Origin: an uncultured Lachnospiraceae bacterium
GTDB taxonomy: Bacteria; Bacillota; Clostridia; Lachnospirales; Lachnospiraceae
Assembly (NCBI GenBank): GCA_902803155.1
Contig: CADCOU010000225.1
Coordinates: 1 to 14,730 of the forward strand
Direction of reading: 5' to 3'
DNA: 14,730 nt
Position 1 is the first letter of the stretch. Every line of letters begins with the position of its first letter. Shown piece after piece: positions 6,543-13,973 of this stretch. The position numbers and the translations under genes were made by a program. The notes under the pieces were generated by a model. The model was given only the letters and a program-made list of their open reading frames with translations, did no database searches and had not been told where the DNA came from.

Positions 6543-7664
6543 TCAGCGCCTGCGAAGCAGTCTGCCGGCAGCCTTTCGCATATAGCTCTCCGGCGTCATA
6601 CCTGCCCGGATCTGATACTTTCTCTCATACCTGCGGAACTGGTACAGCAGGAACTGCTGCGCGTCGAGCTGCTTTATCTGTATGATATCCTCATACTGCT
6701 CCGGATTGTAATAATACTCTGCCGGATGATCAAACAGTCCGAATTCCGGGAACACCTCTTCCCTGTATCTGTCGAAAAGTTCCCTGTACACCTCTGCATT
6801 CCACTGCTTTCTCAGGAAAAAAAGCAGTGCGTCCGCAGCCCGGTTGATAAAGCTCTGCCAGATCTTCCTGGCCGTATCGTCTGAAGTCTCTTCACTTCCA
6901 AGGTACTCCTCAAGAGACCTTCTTACTTCCCTGAGCGCATCTACCACGCACATGTCATTTACCGCGGCCTTCCCGGTAAGGCTTTTCGTATTCTCCACCC
7001 TGTATATAACAAGCGGCTCCTTCACCGTGCAGATCCTCTCCGCACAGTAAAGAGCAGTCATGGAAAACCAGACATCATTTGCCTGTCTGATTTCCTGAAA
7101 ATGAAGACCGTTCTTTATAAGAAATGTCCGTCGGTACATCTTGTTCCACGGAACATTTGACGCAAAGTTGAAGATATACTGCGGGATCACCTTCCGGTTA
7201 AAGACCGGCTCCTTCGGAACCAGTTTCCGGTTCAGGTAGGCACCTGAAGCGTACACCTCTCCTGTCTCGTCATCACGGCGCCTTGCAGTGCAGACACAGA
7301 TGTCTGCCTTCAGTTTCCTGCAGCGCAGGTACAGGACCTCCAGGGCATCTTTCCGGAACTCATCGTCTGCGTCCCAGAACACAACGTATCTTCCGGATGC
7401 CTTTGAAAGACCGTAGTTGCGGGCTGCCCCGGCGGACCGGTTTTCCTCATGGAACACCCTGACCCGGCGATCCTTTCCGGCATACTCGTCAAGGATCTTC
7501 CCTGAACCGTCCGTAGACCCGTCATCCACACAGATCACTTCGATCGAAGAGAGCGTCTGCCGGAGCACACTGTCCAGAGTGTCCCGCAGATACCGCTCTG
7601 TGTTATAAACCGGTATGATCACTGATACGGCGATCTCCTTATTATTTAATGGACGTCCTGCCAT
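6543..7664 (-). CDS. Family 2 glycosyltransferase
   Basis: This 373-aa cytoplasmic GT-A enzyme has the classic start VSVIIPVYN (about residues 13-21), CVDDGSTDGS (45-54), WDADDEF (97-103, DXD-like metal site) and QANDVWF (194-200, candidate acid/base region). The first 60 residues are strikingly like those of the downstream 765-aa transferase, including a shared VICVDDGS block and a DEYA/EEYA ending. This suggests duplication within the locus. The C-terminal part (about 240-373) is rich in Arg and aromatic residues, ending in RRLLRRR, and could dock on the membrane surface. ATG at 7664 is preceded by GGGAGAG about 9 nt upstream; its 12 extra N-terminal residues compared with its neighbours are unremarkable. 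It sits 34 nt after the preceding gene. It most likely transfers one sugar in assembly of the exported glycan; donor unknown. Confidence 0.88.
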   Translation of the reverse strand: MAGRPLNNKEIAVSVIIPVYNTERYLRDTLDSVLRQTLSSIEVICVDDGSTDGSGKILDEYAGKDRRVRVFHEENRSAGAARNYGLSKASGRYVVFWDADDEFRKDALEVLYLRCRKLKADICVCTARRRDDETGEVYASGAYLNRKLVPKEPVFNRKVIPQYIFNFASNVPWNKMYRRTFLIKNGLHFQEIRQANDVWFSMTALYCAERICTVKEPLVIYRVENTKSLTGKAAVNDMCVVDALREVRRSLEEYLGSEETSDDTARKIWQSFINRAADALLFFLRKQWNAEVYRELFDRYREEVFPEFGLFDHPAEYYYNPEQYEDIIQIKQLDAQQFLLYQFRRYERKYQIRAGMTPESYMRKAAGRLLRRR

Positions 7665-7698
7665 CTGCCGCTCTCTCCCATAACGGATCTCACTTATC

Positions 7699-8838
7699 TC
7701 AGTGCTTCTTTGCCTGCTTTCTGAATTCGTCCACCTTATCCTTCACGGCAATCGGAACGGCCATGACGATCTTACCGACCTTGTATGTCGTGGACTCTTC
7801 GATCTCCTTCCGGCGGCGGACGTTCGGATCCATATCCTTCTTCGCCAGATCTTCTTTTCCGTACTTCTGATAGTACTCTTCCGGGCTGCGCATCAGTGTC
7901 TGAAGTTTTGTTCTCGTCCGGACACTGAACAGCGTCAAATCCAGCTCACCCTTACTGTCGGCGGTACGGAACTCCCTGCTGATCCGGTCCAGGTATTCCT
8001 TCAGGAATTCCGGAGCGATCCGCCCCGCGGTAAAGATGTAGTTGTGATACCGCTTCATATTGTAGTAGCCCTTGAACCTGTCCCATATGGTCTTATCCTC
8101 TGCGTACATGAGCAGCTCCCGGATATAATCATACTCCCGGTTCATACAGTACACTTTTTCTTTGCTGTTCACGGAAGAATTGGGATTGTCTCTCCGGTTG
8201 CGGTAATACGGGCGGTCGATGAACATGGCCCTCTTCGCATACACAAACGTCTGCCAGAAGAATCCGTTATCCTGGAACGCCGCGCCGGGAGTTTCATGAT
8301 GTCGGATATTGTGCGCATCCAGAAAACTCTTCCGGTAGATCCCGCTCCAGGTATTCATGATGAATGTCGTGAGCGACGGATCCGCACTCGGATCCAGAAC
8401 CTGATTATAATGTTCGCCGGACTTGTCCAGATGATTGTAATACATCGTTACATTCCCGCTCTTATCATCGGTCATAAAACGATAGAAATCCGCCTTGACC
8501 ATATCCAGATCTTCTGCATGCGCTGTCTCATACAGATCCTCATACATATCCAGCGATACGTAATCATCCGGCTCCAGGATCCCGATATACTCACCGGATG
8601 CCCTGTCCAGTCCGACATTCATCGCCTTGCCGTATCCGCCGTTCTCCTTATCGATCAGGATGATACGGTCATCCTTCTCCATAAACCTGCGGATGATCCC
8701 AAGTGAATTGTCCGTAGAACCGTCATTCACCACCACGATCTCTATATCACGCAGAGTCTGTCTTACAAGGCTCCGGAGTGCCTCCTCCAGATAGGGCTCC
8801 ACATTGTAAACCGGAACGATCACTGACACTTTAGCCAT
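7699..8838 (-). CDS. Family 2 glycosyltransferase
   Basis: The 379-aa protein starts MAKVSVIVPVYNVEPYL and carries VVNDGSTDNS (36-45), a GGYGKAMN substrate-binding turn (67-74), ILEPDDYV (87-94, where EPDD replaces the usual DXD) and FQDNGFFWQ (188-196) at the expected catalytic-base position. This EPDD/QDNGF pattern is common in family 2 transferases of Bacillota polysaccharide clusters. It differs from the DSDD/ND pattern of the other two enzymes here, so it probably uses another donor or acceptor. The last 30 residues are amphipathic and basic (ending FRKQAKKH), which fits peripheral membrane binding. AAGGAG lies 8 nt before the ATG at 8838. The gene follows the ABC-Glf fusion by 56 nt. 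A Galf transferase role is possible next to Glf, but nothing in the sequence proves it. Confidence 0.88.
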   Translation of the reverse strand: MAKVSVIVPVYNVEPYLEEALRSLVRQTLRDIEIVVVNDGSTDNSLGIIRRFMEKDDRIILIDKENGGYGKAMNVGLDRASGEYIGILEPDDYVSLDMYEDLYETAHAEDLDMVKADFYRFMTDDKSGNVTMYYNHLDKSGEHYNQVLDPSADPSLTTFIMNTWSGIYRKSFLDAHNIRHHETPGAAFQDNGFFWQTFVYAKRAMFIDRPYYRNRRDNPNSSVNSKEKVYCMNREYDYIRELLMYAEDKTIWDRFKGYYNMKRYHNYIFTAGRIAPEFLKEYLDRISREFRTADSKGELDLTLFSVRTRTKLQTLMRSPEEYYQKYGKEDLAKKDMDPNVRRRKEIEESTTYKVGKIVMAVPIAVKDKVDEFRKQAKKH

Positions 8839-8894
8839 GTGCTTTTCTCCTTATTCTCTGATATGTTCTCATGCGTGCTGCTTTCAAAAATCCG

Positions 8895-10808
8895 TCAGCC
8901 GTTTGATGACAGTTTGCCCAGTTCTCCCAGGGAGAACTTCAGCGCTTCTGCAATCACCTGATCCATATTGTAGTATTTGTATGTCCCCAGTCTTCCGCCG
9001 AAGAAAACATTTTCTTCCTGGTCGGCAAGATTCCTGTACTGGGCATACAGGTCATTGTTCCTCTCGTCATTTACCGGATAATACGGTTCCATTCCGGGCT
9101 GCCATTCCGTTGAATACTCCCTGGAGATCACGGTCGTCGGCTGAGTCCCGAATTCAAAATGCTTATGTTCAATAATACGCGTCCACGGCACTTCGCGATC
9201 CGTGTAGTTAACGACTGCATTGCCCTGATAATTGTCCGTATCCAGCTCCTCTGTCTCAAACCGGACGGTCCTCCACTCCAGACGGCCGAGCCTGTAGTCA
9301 TAAAACTCGTCGATCGGACCCGTAAAAACAATCTTCCTGAAAGAATCCTGATGCGTCTTTATAAAATCTTTGTAGTCCGTATTCAGCAGAACCTCTGTTC
9401 CCGCAAGCAGCTTTTCTATGATCTGCGTATATCCCCCGATCGGGATCCCCTGGAAACGGTCGGAAAAATAATTGTTATCATAAGTAAACCGGAGCGGAAG
9501 CCTGCGGATGATAAATGCAGGAAGTTCCGTGCAGTCTCGTCCCCACTGTTTCTCCGTATATCCCTTGACCAGCTTCTCGTAGACATCCGTTCCGACAAGC
9601 GACAGCGCCTGCTCTTCCAGATTCTTCGGCTCCGTGATATGGAGCGATTCGATCTGTTCACGGATCTTCTCCTTAACCTCGGACGGCGTCTTCAGATTCC
9701 AGAGCTTCGAGAACGTATTCATATTGAACGGCAGATTATACAATTCATCTTTATAAACTGCCACCGGCGAATTGATATACTGATTGAACTCCGCAAACCG
9801 GTTTATATATTCCCAGACGGACTTGTCGGAAGTATGGAAAATATGCGCTCCGTACTTATGAACATTGATATCTGCGGTCTTCTCTGTATATATATTGCCT
9901 CCGGCGTGATCTCTTTTATCGATCACCAGGCACCGCTTGCCGGCTGCGTATGCCTCATGTGCAAACACGGAGCCGAACAGACCGGAACCGACAATCAGGT
10001 AATCATATTTTCCGCCCGAACTGGCCGCTTTTTTCCGGTCACGTTCTGCGCGTTCCCGCTGCGCCGCCTGCTGCTGATTCATCTCATATGCGTCACAGAC
10101 CTCTTCCGCGCTTCCGCTCATAACCACGTCTCCGTGATCCAGCCACAGGCAATGATCGCACAGACGGCGGACCGAAGGAAGGTCGTGAGAAACATACAGC
10201 AGTGTCGTGCCTCCGGACAGCAGCTCCTGCATGCGCGTATTGCAGCGCTGACGAAACTGATAGTCTCCGACCGACAGAACTTCATCAACAATCAGGACAT
10301 CCGATTCCACCATCGTCGCAACCGCGAATCCAAGCCTTGCCTTCATACCGGAGGAATAGTTCTTGATCGGAGAATCCAGAAATCTGCCGATCTGTGCAAA
10401 CTCCACGATCTCGTCAAAGTGCTCTTCCATAAACGCCCTGCTGTACCCCAGGACTGACCCGTTTAAAAAGATATTCTCCCTGGCTGTCAGCTCCATATCA
10501 AACCCGGCTCCGAGCTCGATCATCGGAGCAACGGTCCCCCGGACTTTCACGGTTCCCCTGTACGGCTGAAGAATGCCTGTCACTGTCTTGAGGAGCGTGG
10601 ATTTTCCCGATCCGTTTGTCCCGATCAGTCCCCATGCTTCTCCCCTTTTCACATGCATGCTGACGTCCTTCAGCGCGAGGAATTCCTGAAACATCAGTTC
10701 CCCTTTCGCCATCTTAATCGCGTATTCTTTCAGATTGTTCACCTTCTGATTGGCCAGGTTAAAACGGATCGATACGTGGTCGACATCTATCACATTCTGT
10801 GCAGACAT
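8895..10808 (-). CDS. Fusion of polysaccharide/teichoic-acid ABC exporter ATPase and UDP-galactopyranose mutase
   Basis: One 637-aa frame joins two complete enzymes. Residues 1 to about 245 are a Wzt/TagH-type ABC ATPase: Walker A GTNGSGKST (63-71), signature YSSGM (151-155), Walker B VLIVDEVLSVGD (171-182) and switch SHD (207-209). It would power export of the glycan with the upstream permease. A charged linker of about 20 residues (QQQAAQ... to KKAASSGG) leads to Glf at about 268-637. Glf is a flavoenzyme converting UDP-Galp to UDP-Galf: YDYLIVGSGLFGS (268-280) with the FAD Rossmann motif, GGNIY (303-307), KYGAHIFHT (318-326), YTEKQWG (417-423, mobile-loop Trp), RFTYDNNYF (440-448), GRLEWRT (508-514, conserved Arg) and FGGRLGTYKYYNMDQVI (603-619). 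The usual initiator Met of Glf is replaced by Lys267, so no internal start exists there. TagH and Wzt often have other C-terminal domains; here Glf takes that place. AAGGAG lies about 7 nt before the ATG. Confidence 0.93.
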   Translation of the reverse strand: MSAQNVIDVDHVSIRFNLANQKVNNLKEYAIKMAKGELMFQEFLALKDVSMHVKRGEAWGLIGTNGSGKSTLLKTVTGILQPYRGTVKVRGTVAPMIELGAGFDMELTARENIFLNGSVLGYSRAFMEEHFDEIVEFAQIGRFLDSPIKNYSSGMKARLGFAVATMVESDVLIVDEVLSVGDYQFRQRCNTRMQELLSGGTTLLYVSHDLPSVRRLCDHCLWLDHGDVVMSGSAEEVCDAYEMNQQQAAQRERAERDRKKAASSGGKYDYLIVGSGLFGSVFAHEAYAAGKRCLVIDKRDHAGGNIYTEKTADINVHKYGAHIFHTSDKSVWEYINRFAEFNQYINSPVAVYKDELYNLPFNMNTFSKLWNLKTPSEVKEKIREQIESLHITEPKNLEEQALSLVGTDVYEKLVKGYTEKQWGRDCTELPAFIIRRLPLRFTYDNNYFSDRFQGIPIGGYTQIIEKLLAGTEVLLNTDYKDFIKTHQDSFRKIVFTGPIDEFYDYRLGRLEWRTVRFETEELDTDNYQGNAVVNYTDREVPWTRIIEHKHFEFGTQPTTVISREYSTEWQPGMEPYYPVNDERNNDLYAQYRNLADQEENVFFGGRLGTYKYYNMDQVIAEALKFSLGELGKLSSNG

Positions 10809-10838
10809 TTTGTATTCTCCTTGTTTTATAAAGTACGC

Positions 10839-11627
10839 TTACAGGTATAGAATAAACCGGTCTTTATTTTTCTGGAAGAAATAAACCCCTATGATCAGCA
10901 TGACGATCGCCCAGATCCATCCGCCCCATATCAGCCTGGGACCGGGCAGTCTGCCATACAGCACGATATCCCGGAACGCGGCGATATAATAATACAGCGG
11001 GTTCAGCGTCTTGATGATGATCTGAACCAGATTCGGAAGGCTTTCGATCGGATAGAACAGGGGCGTCAGATACATCCACGCCACATCAACCGCCTGATAG
11101 ATATATTCAATATCCCGGAAGAATACCTCCAGCTCCGCGAGAAGCAGACTGAGTCCGAGGCTGAAAATATACAGCCGGATCACGATCAGCGGAGTTGCAA
11201 GCATGGTCAGGTAGAATGGCGATCTGGTTGCAATCATCACGATAAGCAGCGCGCCCATGGACAGCACCGTATCGATCATACAGCTCGTTACCTTCGCAAA
11301 TGTAAAAATATACTTCGGAATATATGTCTTTTTCAGAAGAGCCTGATTGCCGACTACGGACTTTAGTCCCATCTTGGTCGAGTTGGACATGAAGGAGAAC
11401 AGCAGGCGCCCGGTCAGAAGATAGACCGGGAAGTTCTGTATATTTCTCTTAAACATGGCTGAGAAAACAACCGTCTGAACGATCATGATCAGCAGCGGAT
11501 TCAGGATCCCCCATACATATCCAAGGAAAGAGCGCCGATACTTCAGTTTCAGGTCCCGGCTGACCAGTTCCCGGATCAGATCCTTATACTTAAAAAATGT
11601 ATGTATCCTGTACTTCATTGCTTTCAT
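10839..11627 (-). CDS. ABC-2 type polysaccharide/teichoic acid export permease (Wzm/TagG-like)
   Basis: This 262-aa integral membrane protein has about six spans and the length usual for Wzm/TagG permeases (about 260-275 aa). Typical blocks are LVSRDLKLKYRRSFLGYVWG (21-40) ahead of the first span, FFRDIEYIYQ (169-178) and LNPLYYYIAAFRDIVLYG (208-225). It would form the channel that moves the lipid-linked glycan from the cytoplasmic to the outer leaflet, energised by the ATPase half of the next gene, which starts 30 nt downstream. ATG at 11627 has GGAG ten bases upstream; a second in-frame ATG at 11618 would shorten it by three residues. Known family fact: these two-component exporters handle O-antigen, teichoic acid and related polymers. 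Which polymer is exported here is inferred only from the neighbours. Confidence 0.92.
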   Translation of the reverse strand: MKAMKYRIHTFFKYKDLIRELVSRDLKLKYRRSFLGYVWGILNPLLIMIVQTVVFSAMFKRNIQNFPVYLLTGRLLFSFMSNSTKMGLKSVVGNQALLKKTYIPKYIFTFAKVTSCMIDTVLSMGALLIVMIATRSPFYLTMLATPLIVIRLYIFSLGLSLLLAELEVFFRDIEYIYQAVDVAWMYLTPLFYPIESLPNLVQIIIKTLNPLYYYIAAFRDIVLYGRLPGPRLIWGGWIWAIVMLIIGVYFFQKNKDRFILYL

Positions 11628-11656
11628 AAAGCTGCGGCTCCATTCCCGGTATCCGG

Positions 11657-12727
11657 TTATCCGTTCAGGTCCTCCAGGTTAATATGAAGAACCGGGCACA
11701 CGGAGATCTGATCCGATCCTGTGGGACATCCCCAGGTCATCAGACTTCCCCCGCCTGTAAGATAGCACTCGGTTCCGTCCTGCTCTCCCGGAGCATTCAC
11801 CCAGACATCTGTTTTCAGCGACTTCAGCTGCTCACCATACTGTTCCAGCATAGCTTCATCCGGTATCTCTACACTGCCGGTGATCCTTCCCTGTTCTTCC
11901 TCTGTGAAGTACTCTGTAAGAAATGCACCGTTCAGATACCGGCAGAGGGAAGAGACCTCCCAATCTGCCCTGTTCTCCTCATCAAACGGGATATGGTACA
12001 GCGGGCCGTCGTCCTCGATACTCTTCGGGATCAGCAGCAGTTCTCCGTCAGAGGCCTCCAGCACTGTCCAGGTGAACTCTCCGTATCGGGTCTCTTTTCC
12101 CGCTTTCAGGCTGGTCAGCGTACTGCGTTCCTGTGCCTCTCTGCTCCGCAGCTGTTTTTCACGGTATATTTCAAGCTGCTTTTCGCTGTCCAGAAAATCT
12201 CCCATTTCCTCAAAAGCTTCTATCGCCTTTTCGTAATATCCGGCAGCTCCGTAAAGCCGGCCCTTTACATACCCCCACATGCCTGCATATATGCCATAGG
12301 CACATACGATCACGACGGCTGCCAGTATAGCCAGTATCAGGTTTCTTTTTCTGTGTGCGCGGACTGTAAACTGATCCGCAATCTTCCTGCACTTCTCCTG
12401 ATGAGCTGCGGAATCCTTATAACCGTCCAGCTCATGAAACGCCTCCACAAGATGATCCGCATCCGACTGGTCTATGATCCTGTCCTCAGCTTCAACCGCA
12501 TTCCTGTAACGCTCTTCCACACCGTCTGCCTGTGACTTCTCGGCAAGTATCCGGCACCTTTCTGCCTGTTCCCTTGCATCCTGATAGTCCCCGGCCTCCT
12601 CGAACAGTTCAGCAGCAGCCCGGAAATTATCGGTCCTGTATTTGCTTTGTACAATATACTCCGCCTGTCTGAGGCGCTGCATACCCTTTTCGTACAAAGA
12701 TTCTTTTGCTTCGAAATGATTTTCCAT
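11657..12727 (-). CDS. Single-TM protein with TPR-like repeats and a DUF6273 domain
   Basis: The 356-aa protein has three parts. Residues 1-128 hold two degenerate TPR/Sel1-like units with the consensus A..LFEEAGDYQDA......CR (about 35-59 and 93-114). One membrane span follows at about 129-148, preceded by basic RAHRKR, which predicts the N-terminus inside and C-terminus outside. A third repeat unit lies just after the span (165-190, FEEMGDFLDSEKQ). Residues about 212-352 match the pattern of DUF6273: YGEFTWTVLEASDGELLLIP, W..SSLCRYLNGAFL...F..EE, a VNAPGE segment and a closing CPVLHINL. DUF6273 proteins are common and mostly uncharacterised in Clostridia; the fold is thought to be lectin-like, which is recalled rather than shown. 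Its place between a glycerophosphotransferase and the exporter suggests a link to the polymer, such as sensing or holding it. The start has only a weak ribosome site. The gene is 29 nt from the permease. Confidence 0.8.
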   Translation of the reverse strand: MENHFEAKESLYEKGMQRLRQAEYIVQSKYRTDNFRAAAELFEEAGDYQDAREQAERCRILAEKSQADGVEERYRNAVEAEDRIIDQSDADHLVEAFHELDGYKDSAAHQEKCRKIADQFTVRAHRKRNLILAILAAVVIVCAYGIYAGMWGYVKGRLYGAAGYYEKAIEAFEEMGDFLDSEKQLEIYREKQLRSREAQERSTLTSLKAGKETRYGEFTWTVLEASDGELLLIPKSIEDDGPLYHIPFDEENRADWEVSSLCRYLNGAFLTEYFTEEEQGRITGSVEIPDEAMLEQYGEQLKSLKTDVWVNAPGEQDGTECYLTGGGSLMTWGCPTGSDQISVCPVLHINLEDLNG

Positions 12728-12808
12728 CTATCCGTTTTCTCTTTCAGCTGGTATTCTGACAGGCATAGAAAACAACCTGTCGCTTCCGGAGTATCAATAA
12801 ATCATACC

Positions 12809-13969
12809 TTATCTATTCTGAATCTGCAACTCCATCCATTGCCCGATGCGCTGTGTAGAAGCCCCGTCACAGCTTCCCATATACCGCGAAAGAAAGCTGT
12901 CAAGAGCCTCATCCCGGACCATCCCGGACCGGATCGCGGAGGGAAGATCCTCTTCCTTCTGCACCACAGCGCCAGGGATCTCCTCTATGTCCATATAGAA
13001 TCCCCGCCTGCTGCGATATTCCTCCAGATCCGGCACGTACAATACTACAGGCTTCCGGAATAGCAGGTATTCATAGATCAGCGAAGAATAATCCGCGATC
13101 AGAATATCTGCAACCGGATACAGCTGCTCCGTCGGGATGGGACACAGAAAAGAAAGCTGCTTCTCTGAAAGGCCAGCAGAAGCATACATATGCGGATGAA
13201 GCTTCGCAAGAACCAGATAATCCTCTCCAAGTGCTGCCTGCAGTTTCCAAAGGTCCAGGCGGATCAGTTCCGGCCTCCCGGCATTGCCGCGGAAAGTCGG
13301 CGCCCACAGGACGATCTTCTTCCCGCCGGCTTCCGGATACTGTCTGTAGAAATCTGCTCTGCAGTTCTCCACCCATTTCTCATCAAAAAACAGATCCGTC
13401 CGGCTGACGCCGAGAGGCTTTATACAGGATTGCGGAAGGCGCATCGCAGATGCGAACGGAGCCTGCGCCGCTTTTCCGGAAACCGTGACAAGATCCGTAT
13501 TCCGGTAGACATTCGCCCCATGGTAATTGTCCGGGATATCATCCTCTGCATCATAGCCGAACTTCTTATAGCAGCCGCAGGCATGCCACAGCTGGATCAC
13601 TTTCGTCGCAGGTTTTTTCCGGCAGGAAGCTGCCGGAAGAAAATTGTCACAGATCACCACAAAACCCGCCTCTGCATACAGCTTCATAAAGCGGGTCGAA
13701 TGCTTTGCTATGGCAGCTGCTCCTGCAGAGCCATAGTCCAGGTAATGTTCCATGATCCGGTATTTGCCGCTCTTTTTCAGTCTTTGATAAAGAAGCTCCA
13801 TTGCAGCCGGCCGTTCATTGTGATGCGCGTCTGCGAAAACAACCAGCGTCGGATCGGTGGCTTTTCTCCGGTTTGCCGCATAGCAAACAGGCAGCACCAC
13901 ATTCTGTACTGCCTGTTTGATAACCTGTTTCAGTTGGAAGTGACCCTTACCGTTTCCTTTCATATTCAT
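12809..13969 (-). CDS. CDP-glycerol glycerophosphotransferase family protein (TagB/TagF-like)
   Basis: This 386-aa protein belongs to the Glyphos_transf (TagB/TagF) family. These enzymes move glycerol-phosphate, or sometimes ribitol-phosphate, from a CDP-alditol to a lipid-linked acceptor on the inner membrane face. Hallmarks are VIQLWHACGCYKKFGYD (124-140, with the family's WHA element), LWAPTFRG (221-228), LAKLHPHMY (254-262, catalytic-type histidines) and the CDP-binding stretch ILIADYSSLIYEYLLFRK (289-306). At 386 aa it matches single-addition primases such as TagB (about 380 aa) better than the much longer TagF polymerases, so it may add one or few units. ATG at 13969 lies 4 nt after the upstream gene's stop, inside GAGAGA-rich sequence. 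M3 at 13963 is an alternative. An 81-nt gap separates it from the DUF6273 gene. No CDP-glycerol synthase gene (tagD) is in the window. Confidence 0.9.
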   Translation of the reverse strand: MNMKGNGKGHFQLKQVIKQAVQNVVLPVCYAANRRKATDPTLVVFADAHHNERPAAMELLYQRLKKSGKYRIMEHYLDYGSAGAAAIAKHSTRFMKLYAEAGFVVICDNFLPAASCRKKPATKVIQLWHACGCYKKFGYDAEDDIPDNYHGANVYRNTDLVTVSGKAAQAPFASAMRLPQSCIKPLGVSRTDLFFDEKWVENCRADFYRQYPEAGGKKIVLWAPTFRGNAGRPELIRLDLWKLQAALGEDYLVLAKLHPHMYASAGLSEKQLSFLCPIPTEQLYPVADILIADYSSLIYEYLLFRKPVVLYVPDLEEYRSRRGFYMDIEEIPGAVVQKEEDLPSAIRSGMVRDEALDSFLSRYMGSCDGASTQRIGQWMELQIQNR

Positions 13970-13973
13970 TCTC

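Noticed and set aside
7702..8706. 334-codon + strand frame opposite a GT2 gene
   Set aside because: It is a shadow of the GT2 frame, with Ile/Arg/His-rich composition and no motif.
10029..10034. A6/T6 homopolymer near the ABC-Glf junction as a possible frameshift fusing two genes
   Set aside because: Both domains are in one frame with a plausible charged linker, and the usual Glf start codon is absent at the junction. It is kept only as a point to verify in reads.
9159..10457. 432-codon + strand frame opposite the ABC-Glf gene
   Set aside because: It mirrors a strongly conserved enzyme gene, lacks family motifs and has no upstream ribosome site or operon context.
12758..12797. Small inverted repeat (GACAGG...CCTGTC) and a TTGATA-like -35 in the 81-nt gap upstream of the DUF6273 gene
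   Set aside because: The stem is only 6 bp with a 12-nt loop and no U-tract. The best -10 at 17 bp spacing (TGTTTT) matches only 3/6, so neither terminator nor promoter is supported.
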